DNA of 13,877 nucleotides from Gammaproteobacteria bacterium (lineage in GTDB: Bacteria > Pseudomonadota > Gammaproteobacteria > HK1), in contig JAGRHX010000490.1 in NCBI GenBank assembly GCA_020444775.1, positions 1 through 13,877 of the forward strand, read 5' to 3'. This document shows positions 1 through 7,141 of this stretch, piece after piece; position 1 is the first letter of the stretch, and each line of letters begins with the position of its first letter. The notes under the pieces are model-generated. The model ran no database searches, was not told where the DNA came from, and saw nothing but the letters and a program-made list of their open reading frames with translations. The translations under genes and the position numbers were made by a program.

Positions 1-762
1 CTGCTGCTGCGCCGCATGAGCCTGACCGGGGATGCCATGGCGCACGCGATTCTGCCCGGCGCGGCAATCGGCTTCCTGATTGCCGGACTCTCGGTGCAAG
101 CGATGACCTTGGGCGGTGCCGTGGCCGGACTCGCGGTCGCGGTCGCGTCGAGCTTCGTCGCGCGCAGCACGGTGCTGCGCGAGGACGCGAGCCTGGCGGC
201 GTTCTATCTCATCTCACTGGCGCTGGGTGTGCTCATTGTCTCCATGCGTGGCAGCAACGTCGACCTCATGCACGTGTTGTTCGGCAGCGTGCTGGCCTTG
301 AACGATGCGGCCCTGCTGCTGCTGGCCGGGGTTGCGACGCTGACCCTGGTGGTCCTCGCGGTGCTCTACAGAGCCCTGGTCCTGGAGTGCCTGGACCCAA
401 GCTTCCTGCGCTCGGTGAGCCGTCTGAGTCCGGTCGCGCACCACACCTTCATGGTCCTGGTGGTGGCCAACCTGGTCGCTGGCTTCCAGGCTTTGGGGAC
501 CTTGTTGTCGGTAGGCATGATGGTGCTGCCCGCGGCATCGGCACGCTTCTGGTGCCGGTCGATCGGCACGATCATCGCGCTGGCTTCATTCATCGGGCTG
601 CTCAGCTGCTGCGCCGGGCTGCTCCTGTCCTACCACGCGGGTCTGCCGACCGGTCCCTCGATCATCCTCAGCGCCGGAGTCTTCTATCTGTTCTCCGTGC
701 TGTTCGGTCACGAGGGTGTGATCACGCCGCTGCTCAGGTCCAGACGGCACCTCGAGGCCTGA
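1..762 (+). CDS. Zinc/manganese ABC transporter permease (ABC-3 family, ZnuB-like), 5' end missing
   Basis: This is the inner-membrane channel subunit of a metal-ion ABC importer. The visible 253 residues begin inside the protein: the frame is open to base 1, and the first residues (LLLRRMSLTGDAMAHAILPG) match the early 'RRM...GDA.AHA.LPG' signature of ABC-3 permeases such as ZnuB and MntB. Those proteins are usually about 260-290 residues, so only a short N-terminal piece is missing. The remainder is a series of hydrophobic segments with the family's 'G.LLSVGMMVLPAA.AR' stretch near residues 160-180. The ATPase partner is not in the window and is probably upstream. The gene converges on the substrate-binding protein gene, with only 9 bases between the two stop codons. 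Zinc rather than manganese is inferred from that neighbour. The family assignment is secure; the metal is not. Confidence 0.93.
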   Translation: MLLRRMSLTGDAMAHAILPGAAIGFLIAGLSVQAMTLGGAVAGLAVAVASSFVARSTVLREDASLAAFYLISLALGVLIVSMRGSNVDLMHVLFGSVLALNDAALLLLAGVATLTLVVLAVLYRALVLECLDPSFLRSVSRLSPVAHHTFMVLVVANLVAGFQALGTLLSVGMMVLPAASARFWCRSIGTIIALASFIGLLSCCAGLLLSYHAGLPTGPSIILSAGVFYLFSVLFGHEGVITPLLRSRRHLEA

Positions 763-771
763 CGGGTCGGC

Positions 772-1875
772 TCAGGGGCGCCCGAGGACCGCCGAGACGA
801 TGGATTGCGTGTTGTATCGCATCATCTGCAGATAGCTGGCCGCCGGTCCGTCCGCGCCCGACAGAGTGTCCGCGTACAGCTTGCCGGCCAAGCGCATGCC
901 GGTCTCTCTGGACACCTGCTCGAGCAGTCGGGTATCGCTGAGCGTCTCGACGAACATCGCGCTCGCCCCGAGACCGCGCACGCGTCGAATCAGCCGCGCC
1001 ACGTCAGCGGCGGAGGCGTCGCTGTCACTGCTGATCCCGAGCGGCGCGAGGAATTGCACGCCATAGGCACGGCTGTAGTAACCGAACGCGGCGTGCGCGC
1101 TGATCACCGTGCGTCGCGACTTCGGAATGCGCGCGATGGACGCTCGGATCCAGTCGTCCAGGTCGCTCAGCTCGGCCAGGTACGCGGCCTGCCGACGCTC
1201 GTAGTCGGGGCAGCCTTCGGTATCGATTGCGCACAGCGATCGAGTCACGTTGCCCACATAGACACGCGCGTTGGCCACGTCCTGCCAGGCATGCGGATCT
1301 GCGGGCTCGACCAGCGCGCTGCCCGCTTTCGAACTCCCCGCTGTGGAACCATGTCCCGACGCCGCATGCTGCTCGTGATGAGCGGAGGCCACGCCGTGCG
1401 TGCCGGTCAGACTCAGTGGCATCAGATTCGCGCCTTGCGCCAGCTCGACCAGCTCGGCCTTCGTGCGACTCGCCTCGATGAGACGTATCAGCCACCCCTC
1501 CAGACCGTAGCCGTTCACAAACATCAGGCGGGCACGCTGCACCGCCTGCACATCGCGCGGTGCGGGCTCGAAGACGTGCACGTCACCGCCCGGCCCGACC
1601 AGGGTCGTCACCGCCACCCGTTCGGCTCCGATAGCGCGCACCCAGTCGGCCAGCACGCTGAACGAGACCACCACCGGAATTGGCGCCTCGACGCCTCTCG
1701 CGGCTGCACCACGTCCACCGGCCAGGACCGCAATCAGGGCCAGCGCTCCGATGGCCGCAGCTCGTCGCAGCAAACATCGAACCACAGCAAAAGGGATCGT
1801 AGGACGATGGGCGGCGCGCTTTGCTAGCCGGCTACGCGGTCGAAGACCCTGTCGGGCGAGCCACTCAGCCTGCAT
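772..1875 (-). CDS. Periplasmic metal-binding protein of a zinc/manganese ABC transporter (ZnuA/TroA family)
   Basis: This protein captures Zn2+ or Mn2+ in the periplasm and delivers it to the ABC permease. With the ATG at 1875 it has 367 residues. A twin-arginine-free signal sequence lies at about 31-60 (CLLRRAAAIGALALIAVLAG), after an unusually long basic lead. The metal ligands of the family are visible: His100 in 'GDVHVFEP', His195 in 'DPHAW', His261 in 'ISAHAAFGYY', and Asp336 in 'YADTLSG'. A short histidine-rich loop (His160-His175, including 'HHEQH') lies between the first two, as in zinc-type members. Cys215 and Cys222 could form a disulfide. ATG 1875 is preceded by GGAG six bases upstream and overlaps the stop of the gene at 1865-2323, which implies translational coupling. 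A GTG at 1785 would give a more normal signal peptide but has no ribosome-binding site. Zinc is favoured by the three histidines and the loop, as inference. Confidence 0.9.
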   Translation of the reverse strand: MQAEWLARQGLRPRSRLAKRAAHRPTIPFAVVRCLLRRAAAIGALALIAVLAGGRGAAARGVEAPIPVVVSFSVLADWVRAIGAERVAVTTLVGPGGDVHVFEPAPRDVQAVQRARLMFVNGYGLEGWLIRLIEASRTKAELVELAQGANLMPLSLTGTHGVASAHHEQHAASGHGSTAGSSKAGSALVEPADPHAWQDVANARVYVGNVTRSLCAIDTEGCPDYERRQAAYLAELSDLDDWIRASIARIPKSRRTVISAHAAFGYYSRAYGVQFLAPLGISSDSDASAADVARLIRRVRGLGASAMFVETLSDTRLLEQVSRETGMRLAGKLYADTLSGADGPAASYLQMMRYNTQSIVSAVLGRP

Positions 1876-2323
1876 CGTCATCTCCAGCCGCGATGCGGCG
1901 CAGTCCCTCGACGATGTATGCCCGCACGTCTTGCCCGACCTCGAAGATGCCATGACCGAGCAGCGCCGGATCGCTCGGGTCGGCGCTGTAGATCAGCCGA
2001 TCGTAGTCACCGCAGCCGACCAGCTCGCCGATGCGTGCCAGCGCCCGGTCAATCACCGCCTGGACCTCGGGTCGCAGCCTGTCGTAGCCCGGACCGGTGG
2101 GCACCCCCACAGCACGCGGTCGACCGGCCTGATAAGGCCGGATGATGGCGTTGCCACCACCTGCTGCGAGCCCCGCCAGCAGCGCTTCGAATTGCCCCTC
2201 GTTGTCGTTGAACACGAACAGCGCCCGAGCGTACTCGGGCTGCTCGATCATCCAGGCAAAATCACCTTCGGCATTGCGTCGTTCGAAAACCGAGGCGACC
2301 AGCCGGATTCCCGGTAAAGACAT
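1865..2323 (-). CDS. Conserved-looking hypothetical protein, 152 aa, coupled to the metal-binding protein gene
   Basis: I do not recognise a named family. The ATG at 2323 has a strong ribosome-binding site (AGGAG, seven bases upstream), so I prefer it to upstream starts that would add up to 47 residues. The protein is soluble, with no signal peptide or membrane segment. Conserved-looking blocks are 'ALFVFNDNEGQF' (about 35-46), 'GGGNAIIRPYQ' (about 55-65), 'GVPTGPGYDRL' (about 72-82) and 'LIYSAD...LGHGIFEVGQDV' (about 110-135). The glycine-rich GGGNA loop and the terminal LGHGIF..G segment loosely recall the two phosphate-binding loops of macro domains, but that is a weak analogy and not an assignment. 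The stop overlaps the start of the ZnuA-like gene by 11 bases, so co-expression with metal uptake is likely. It is the first gene of that minus-strand pair. Confidence 0.82.
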   Translation of the reverse strand: MSLPGIRLVASVFERRNAEGDFAWMIEQPEYARALFVFNDNEGQFEALLAGLAAGGGNAIIRPYQAGRPRAVGVPTGPGYDRLRPEVQAVIDRALARIGELVGCGDYDRLIYSADPSDPALLGHGIFEVGQDVRAYIVEGLRRIAAGDDDAG

Positions 2324-2380
2324 GAACCTGCTCCTGAAACGGCCGAGCGGTGCGCCGAATGTCGACGTAGTGCCCACAAC

Positions 2381-2392
2381 GACCTCGAGGTC
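2381..2392. repeat. Perfect 12-base palindrome, possible operator
   Basis: GACCTCGAGGTC is its own reverse complement. It lies 57 bases upstream of the ATG at 2323 and about 195 bases upstream of the cupin start, which is a plausible operator position in a divergent promoter region. The cognate regulator is not in the window. The match could be chance in GC-rich DNA. Confidence 0.4.
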
Positions 2393-2402
2393 AGGGTTCG
2401 CC

Positions 2403-2424
2403 ACCGTCACGACCGTCATCACCG
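2403..2424. repeat. Short direct repeats ACCGTCA at 9-base spacing
   Basis: ACCGTCA occurs at 2403-2409 and again at 2412-2418, followed by a partial copy ACCG at 2421-2424. The 9-base step could be codon periodicity if the 152-aa protein really starts upstream at 2419 or 2464. Otherwise these could be half-sites for a DNA-binding protein. Confidence 0.3.
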
Positions 2425-2586
2425 CCGCCCAATGGTACCCGCAAGCAACCTGTCCGAGTCGCACCTGCGCCGGGCGAGTCGTAGTATCCGGGCTCGCGTG
2501 TCGAGGCGCCTGCTCGGACCGTGCGGGGCCCGCGAACCGGAGGACAGCTCGAGGGGAGGAAGGCCTACCGGCCCTGACAACCGGAC

Positions 2587-3141
2587 ATGAATCGCATCTT
2601 CGAACCCAGCGTATTCGTAAGTGTGCCGGACGGCACCGAGGTCAGCCCGTACCTGAACGCGACCGGCGGCGCTGCCGCCGGGCTCGCGCCCGATAGTCTG
2701 GGTGACATGAGCATCGCAGCCGGGCGCATTGCCGCCGGCCAGCGTTCCTGGATCCATCGTCACCCGGCGGTCAATCAGGTGACCCAGGTGCTCAGCGGTG
2801 AGCTCTGCATCTGGATGCGCGAGCCACACCAGCGCGAACCATACTCGCTGCGGCTGCGCTCCGGACAGGCGGCGGTGTGCGAGGCGGGTACGCTGCTGCA
2901 GCTTCACAACCCAGGTACCCGCACAGCCCGGGTGCTGTATATCGTCTCACCGTCGTATGTCTTCGAGCAGGCGGACGGTAAGACCCTGTATGACGAGGCG
3001 TTGCTGGTCGCGCCCGATTGGGCGACGCTGGCGTCGATGCCCGATGACCATCCGGCGCTGCGCATCGACCGTGACGAACAGCTGGCCAGGCGCGCAACGG
3101 CGCTGCGACGCCTGCAAGAGCGTGCCCGCCGCGGCCGCTGA
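2587..3141 (+). CDS. Cupin-fold protein with an altered metal site
   Basis: This 184-residue protein carries one cupin beta-barrel domain at about residues 40-125. Motif 1 reads 'GQRSWIHRHPAVNQVTQVLSG' in part, with His57 and His59 present, but Gln64 stands where the family usually has the metal-binding Glu. Motif 2 is near 93-108 ('EAGTLLQLHN'); the usual His position is Leu104, with His107 three residues on. The site may therefore bind metal differently or only bind a ligand. The last 60 residues are charged and probably helical. An in-frame stop 12 bases upstream makes ATG 2587 the first usable ATG. No ribosome-binding site lies at normal distance; the strongest one is 27 bases away. The gene lies 175 bases before hyuA on the same strand, so a role as an accessory or small-molecule binding protein of that pathway is plausible but inferred. 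The catalytic activity is unknown. Confidence 0.87.
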   Translation: MNRIFEPSVFVSVPDGTEVSPYLNATGGAAAGLAPDSLGDMSIAAGRIAAGQRSWIHRHPAVNQVTQVLSGELCIWMREPHQREPYSLRLRSGQAAVCEAGTLLQLHNPGTRTARVLYIVSPSYVFEQADGKTLYDEALLVAPDWATLASMPDDHPALRIDRDEQLARRATALRRLQERARRGR

Positions 3142-3316
3142 CCCGATCCCGGGCGCGGAACGGACGGGCGCCAGCGGTACCACTGAGCCAGGCGTTCGAA
3201 GTAGTCTTGACGGACTACGCCCCGAGCCGACGGCCGGTCGTCGTCGATGCAGAAGACGTCGACGCCGATAGGGCGCCATCCGCCCCCTCGTACCCAGGAT
3301 CATCCCCGCACATCCC
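3142..3316 (+). promoter_or_regulatory. Leader region upstream of hyuA with three consecutive inverted repeats
   Basis: The 175 bases between the cupin gene and hyuA hold no convincing ORF. Three short perfect inverted repeats follow one another: GTAGTC/GACTAC (3201-3206 with 3213-3218), CGAC/GTCG (3228-3231 with 3237-3240) and CGTCGA/TCGACG (3242-3247 with 3259-3264). None is followed by a T-run, so they are not classic terminators. They could be RNA structure in an hyuA leader or protein-binding sites. I see no clear promoter hexamers. Confidence 0.4.
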
Positions 3317-5377
3317 ATGAGCTGGACTCTCGCAATCGAAACCGGTGGCACCTTCACCGACATCTTCGTGGTCGGCCCCGATGGCGCGGTGTTCGCCGAC
3401 AAGGTGCCGTCCACGCCGGACGCGCCGGACCGCGCCGCCGCGACCGCCTTCGCCAGGGCGCTACAGCTGGCCGGGGTCGAGGCGAGCGCGATCAGCCGCG
3501 TCCTGCACGGCTCCACGGTGGCCGTCAACGCCCTGATCGAGCGACGCGCACGACAGCCGGCCCTGCTCGCCACGCGAGGCTTCAGGGACATGATCTTCAT
3601 CGGTCGCCAGGAGAAGACCCACATCTATGACATGGCCTACCGCAAGCCGGCGCCATTCATCGACAGGGCCCACGTCTTCGAGATCGACGAGCGCATCGGA
3701 CCTGACGGCCAGGTCGAGCGGGCGCCGGACGCCGACCAGATCGCGGCGACGCTCGATGCGCTGATGCAACGCGTGCACCCGGATTCGATTGCGGTCTGTC
3801 TGCTGCATGCCTACGTCAACCCGGCCCACGAGCAGGCCATCGAGCGCATCGTGCGCGACCATCATCCCGACGTGCAGATGGTGTTGTCGTCGAACGTGTG
3901 TCCGGTGCATCGCGAGTACGAGCGGGCCAGCACCACCGTCATCAACGCATTCCTGCAACCGGTGGTGGACCGCTATCTGGATCGATTCGAGCAGGTGGTG
4001 CGGGCCAGCGGCTGCCAGGCCCGGCCGCTGATCATGCAGGCCAACGGCGGCGTGTTGCCGGTTGCGGCAACCCGCGCCCGACCGGCTGGCCTGTTCCTGT
4101 CCGGTCCGTCGGCGGCCGTTGCCGGCGCCGCCTCGCTGGCCCGTCAGGCCGGTCTGCCATCCTTGATCACGTTGGACGTAGGGGGCACCAGCACCGACAT
4201 CTGTCTGGTGACCGATGGGGAGGTGCACGAGACCGGTCATGGTGGGGCCTACGGCACGGTGCAGGACCAACCGCTGAACATGGTGATGACCGACATCGTC
4301 ACCATCGGCGCCGGCGGCGGCAGTCTCGCCTGGGTCGACGAGGGCGGCATGCTGCGTGTCGGGCCGAAGAGCGCCGGTGCCGAGCCGGGCCCCGCCTGTT
4401 ACGACCGCGGCGGCGAGGGTTTCACGCTCACCGATGCGATGCTCTGTCTGGGCCTGCTCGCCGACCGATCGACACTGCCCGGCGGTATCCAGCTGTCGCT
4501 GAGCGCCGCGCGGCGCGCCGCGCAACCGCTGATGCGCGAGCTGAACCTCGGGCCCGAAGAGCTGGCCGACGCCGTCTACCGCATTGCCGTGGCGAACATG
4601 GCCGAAGCGATCCGCTCGGTCACGCTCCGACGGGGCTATGACCCGCGTGACTACGCGCTGTTCGCCTGCGGCGGCGCCGGCCCGCTGGTCGCGGGTGCAT
4701 TGGCCGACGAGCTCGAGCTCGGCATCGTGCTGGTACCACCCGACCCCGGGGTATTCTCGGCCTTCGGTCTGACCGCCGCCGGTCTACGCATGGATTTCGC
4801 GCGCGCGGTCGAGCAGCAGGGCGCGGTCATGCAAGAGCGGGCGGCCTTGGCCCGAGCGCTCGACGAGCTCGAGGCCGATGCACAGCGGGATTTCGCCGCG
4901 CTGGACGTGGCAGCCGCCAGTCTGAATCTGTCCTTCACCGCCGACGTCCGCTATCTGGGCCAGGGCTTCGAGCTACGCGTGCCGTTCTGCCCTGACACGG
5001 CGCGCACGCAGGGTGTGAGCCACATTGCTCAGGCCTTCCACGCCGTGCACACGCAGCGCTACGGTCATGCCTTCGAGGACCAGCGCATCGAGATCACCGC
5101 ACTGCGTCTGAACGCCAGCGCGCCGTCCCCGGCGCTGCTGTCGCACTGGCGCACCCAGAGCACCGACACGACGACCACCGAGCGACCTATCAGTCTGGGG
5201 GGACAGCCCCGAACGGCCATTGTTGTCGACCGAGCCACGCTGCCCGCTGCTGGCGAGGCGTCACGTCCAGGTCCATTGTTGTGTCTGGAGCCCACCACGA
5301 CCACGGTGGTGCCGCACGGCTGGCTGCTGCGGGTCGACCGCTTCGGTCTGTTACATCTGGAAAAGGAGCGCGTGTGA
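3317..5377 (+). CDS. hyuA: Hydantoinase/oxoprolinase family protein, HyuA-type ATP-binding subunit
   Basis: This 686-residue protein is the ATPase subunit of a two-part enzyme that opens or carboxylates hydantoin-, 5-oxoproline- or ketone-like substrates with ATP. The N-terminal Hydant_A_N region (1-180) starts with the phosphate loop IETGGTFTD (7-15). The hydantoinase A domain carries the second phosphate motif DVGGTSTD (287-294) and 'TIGAGGGSLAW' (329-339). The signatures 'GP.SAGAEPGPACYDRGG' and 'FACGGAGPL' are present, as expected for the ASKHA-like fold, and the C-terminal beta domain is complete. Length is normal. Residue 8 is Glu where most relatives have Asp. An in-frame stop at 3269-3271 leaves ATG 3317 as the only ATG start, although no good ribosome-binding site precedes it. 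The stop overlaps the hyuB start (ATGA), so the subunits are made together. N-methylhydantoinase, oxoprolinase and acetone or acetophenone carboxylase are all possible; the substrate is undetermined. Confidence 0.93.
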   Translation: MSWTLAIETGGTFTDIFVVGPDGAVFADKVPSTPDAPDRAAATAFARALQLAGVEASAISRVLHGSTVAVNALIERRARQPALLATRGFRDMIFIGRQEKTHIYDMAYRKPAPFIDRAHVFEIDERIGPDGQVERAPDADQIAATLDALMQRVHPDSIAVCLLHAYVNPAHEQAIERIVRDHHPDVQMVLSSNVCPVHREYERASTTVINAFLQPVVDRYLDRFEQVVRASGCQARPLIMQANGGVLPVAATRARPAGLFLSGPSAAVAGAASLARQAGLPSLITLDVGGTSTDICLVTDGEVHETGHGGAYGTVQDQPLNMVMTDIVTIGAGGGSLAWVDEGGMLRVGPKSAGAEPGPACYDRGGEGFTLTDAMLCLGLLADRSTLPGGIQLSLSAARRAAQPLMRELNLGPEELADAVYRIAVANMAEAIRSVTLRRGYDPRDYALFACGGAGPLVAGALADELELGIVLVPPDPGVFSAFGLTAAGLRMDFARAVEQQGAVMQERAALARALDELEADAQRDFAALDVAAASLNLSFTADVRYLGQGFELRVPFCPDTARTQGVSHIAQAFHAVHTQRYGHAFEDQRIEITALRLNASAPSPALLSHWRTQSTDTTTTERPISLGGQPRTAIVVDRATLPAAGEASRPGPLLCLEPTTTTVVPHGWLLRVDRFGLLHLEKERV

Positions 5378-7089
5378 TGAGTCAGGCATCGGAGAGCGCC
5401 GGCGGCGCGCGTCTGTCACCCGGCGACTTCGCCGTCATCAGCGGCGCGTTGCGCTCGGCGGCCGGCGAGATGAGCGAGGCGCTGATGCGAGCCGCTCACT
5501 CGAGCATCGTGCGTGAATCACGCGACTTCTGCACCTCCATCCTGGACACGCGCGGCGACACCGTGGCCCAGGCCGAGGGCACTCCCATCCAGATGAACTC
5601 GCTGTCGGCAGCGCTCGACTGGATAGACGACAAATACCGACTCGATACGGTCAGGCCGGGCGAGGCGTTCATACTCAACAACGCCTATGAGAATGGCCAG
5701 CATCTGAACGACATCATCCTGGTGCTACCGGTGTTCGCGGCCGACGGCGAGCTGATCGCCTTCGCAGGCAACATCGCTCATCATCTCGAGGTCGGTGGCG
5801 GCGTGGCGGGCTCGAATGCCGCCGCCACCGAGATCTACCAGGAAGGCCTGATCCTTCCATCGATGCGTATCGACTTCGAACGGGATCTGTATGGCGGACC
5901 TATCGAGCAGATCATCGCCGCGAACGTGCGCTGTCCGGACGTGGTCTTAGGCGATCTGCGCGCCCAGATGTCATCGGTGCTGCGCGGCCGCACGCGGATC
6001 CTCGAGCTGGTCGAACGCTTCGGACGCGAACGGCTACGTGCCGCGATGGCAGAGCTGCAGGACTACTCCGAGCGGATGATGCGGGCGGTGATCTCACGTA
6101 TCCCGGACGGCGTCTACGAGGGTCACGACACGCTGGACGGTCAGCACGCCGGCGATCCGCTGGTGCCCATGCACGCCCGGGTCACGGTGCGCGGCAGCGA
6201 GGTCGAGGTGGACCTGCGCGGCTGCGCGGATCAGGTCGGCTGGCCCATCAACGTGCCGGTTGCCTCCACCCAGTCGGGCACCCTCACCCTGTTCGCCACC
6301 CTGCTCGGCCGCGAGGCGGTCACCAACGCCGGCACCTACCGTCCGATCACGCTGCTGACCCGCAAGGGCTCCATCGTCGATCCCATCCACCCGGCCCCGG
6401 TGCGAGGCCGGATGACCGGGGTCTATCGCATGGCCACCGCCATCAAGCGCGCATTGGGCAAGGCGGCCCCGGAGATGGTCGCCGCCGCGGGCTGCGATAG
6501 CACGCTGTCGGTGACCCTCGCGCATCGCGCCGACGGTCGCTACAACATGTTCACCGAGATCCTCGGCGGCGGAAACGGCGGCGCGTTTCGCTGCGACGGC
6601 GCCGAGGCTGTGCCACAGATCCTCTCGAACACCGGCAACGCGCCGGTTGAAGCGATCGAGCGCGCCCATCCCTTCGTGCGTGTCCAGGAATACAGTCTGG
6701 TCCAGGACTCAGGCGGTGCCGGCCAGTATCGCGGCGGTCTGGGGATACGCAAGCGCTTCGAGGTGCTTGCCGACCAGGTGCTGTTGACCACGAACGGCGA
6801 CCGGCACCAGTCCGATCCATGGGGACTGGGCGGCGGCCAGCCCGGCAGTCGCACCGCGTACATCATCCACCGCGACGGTGAGTCCATGGCAGTGGACGCG
6901 GCGGGTATGCACACGCTACGACGCGGCGACGTGTTCGAGATGGTGATTTCCGGTGGCGGCGGCTGGGGCGATCCGGCGCTGCGTGACCCGGCCCTGGTGC
7001 ACGAGGACATCCGCAACGATCGCGTGTCCAGAGCGGCGGCGGAACACAGCTATCCACACGCCTTCGAGCCGGGCGCGGCAGCGGATTGA
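5377..7089 (+). CDS. hyuB: Hydantoinase B/oxoprolinase family protein, HyuB-type subunit
   Basis: This is the partner of HyuA and is expected to carry the metal centre and the hydrolysis or carboxylation step. It has 570 residues from ATG 5377, which overlaps the hyuA stop in ATGA and has AAGGAG eight bases upstream. Upstream in-frame starts lie inside hyuA and are rejected. The family block usually written NDPYxGGTHLPD appears as 'NNAYENGQHLND' (101-112), so the His-x-x-Asp pair (His109, Asp112) is kept while the first half diverges. The 'AHHADVGG' block appears as 'AHHLEVGG' (134-141), keeping the histidines. In acetone carboxylase the equivalent His, Asp and His bind manganese. Further family features are 'TEIYQEGL' and the C-terminal glycine-rich 'GGGWGDP'. 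HyuA and HyuB act as a cytoplasmic complex; substrate unknown. Confidence 0.92.
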   Translation: MSQASESAGGARLSPGDFAVISGALRSAAGEMSEALMRAAHSSIVRESRDFCTSILDTRGDTVAQAEGTPIQMNSLSAALDWIDDKYRLDTVRPGEAFILNNAYENGQHLNDIILVLPVFAADGELIAFAGNIAHHLEVGGGVAGSNAAATEIYQEGLILPSMRIDFERDLYGGPIEQIIAANVRCPDVVLGDLRAQMSSVLRGRTRILELVERFGRERLRAAMAELQDYSERMMRAVISRIPDGVYEGHDTLDGQHAGDPLVPMHARVTVRGSEVEVDLRGCADQVGWPINVPVASTQSGTLTLFATLLGREAVTNAGTYRPITLLTRKGSIVDPIHPAPVRGRMTGVYRMATAIKRALGKAAPEMVAAAGCDSTLSVTLAHRADGRYNMFTEILGGGNGGAFRCDGAEAVPQILSNTGNAPVEAIERAHPFVRVQEYSLVQDSGGAGQYRGGLGIRKRFEVLADQVLLTTNGDRHQSDPWGLGGGQPGSRTAYIIHRDGESMAVDAAGMHTLRRGDVFEMVISGGGGWGDPALRDPALVHEDIRNDRVSRAAAEHSYPHAFEPGAAAD

Positions 7090-7141
7090 GACGAGCACGC
7101 GCGAAACAGCGGCGCCGCGAGAGACCAACGAGGAACGAGCC

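Larger units (their letters stand above)
2324..2586. promoter_or_regulatory. Divergent intergenic region between the metal-uptake pair and the cupin/hyu cluster
   Basis: These 263 bases must hold the promoters for both directions. I see no convincing sigma-70 -35/-10 pair on either strand and no AT-rich Zur-like box. Visible elements are a perfect 12-base palindrome (2381-2392), repeats of ACCGTCA at a 9-base step (2403-2424), and a purine-rich Shine-Dalgarno-like run GGGGAGGAAGG (2553-2563). That run sits 27 bases before the cupin start, too far for normal use. The minus-strand frame of the 152-aa gene stays open up to 2464, so a longer N-terminus is possible though not favoured. Confidence 0.5.

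Noticed and set aside
758..776. CCTGA/TCAGG inverted repeat as a terminator for the convergent genes
   Set aside because: The stem is only 5 base pairs with a 9-base loop and no T-run on either strand, so it is not a supportable terminator.
805..1827. Plus-strand ORF of 340 codons opposite the metal-binding protein gene
   Set aside because: The minus-strand frame has the full set of metal ligands and a signal peptide; this one has no motif and shadow-like composition.
2553..2586. Strong Shine-Dalgarno-like run as the start signal of a small ORF or of the cupin gene
   Set aside because: No ATG, GTG or TTG lies at 5-10 bases from it, and the cupin ATG is 27 bases away; the nearby GGCC/GGCC stem is too short to claim that it bridges the gap.
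3461..4525. Long minus-strand ORF (354 codons) opposite hyuA
   Set aside because: It lies entirely within a well-supported gene and has no recognisable domain; its His/Gly/Arg/Gln-rich composition is typical of antisense frames in GC-rich coding DNA.
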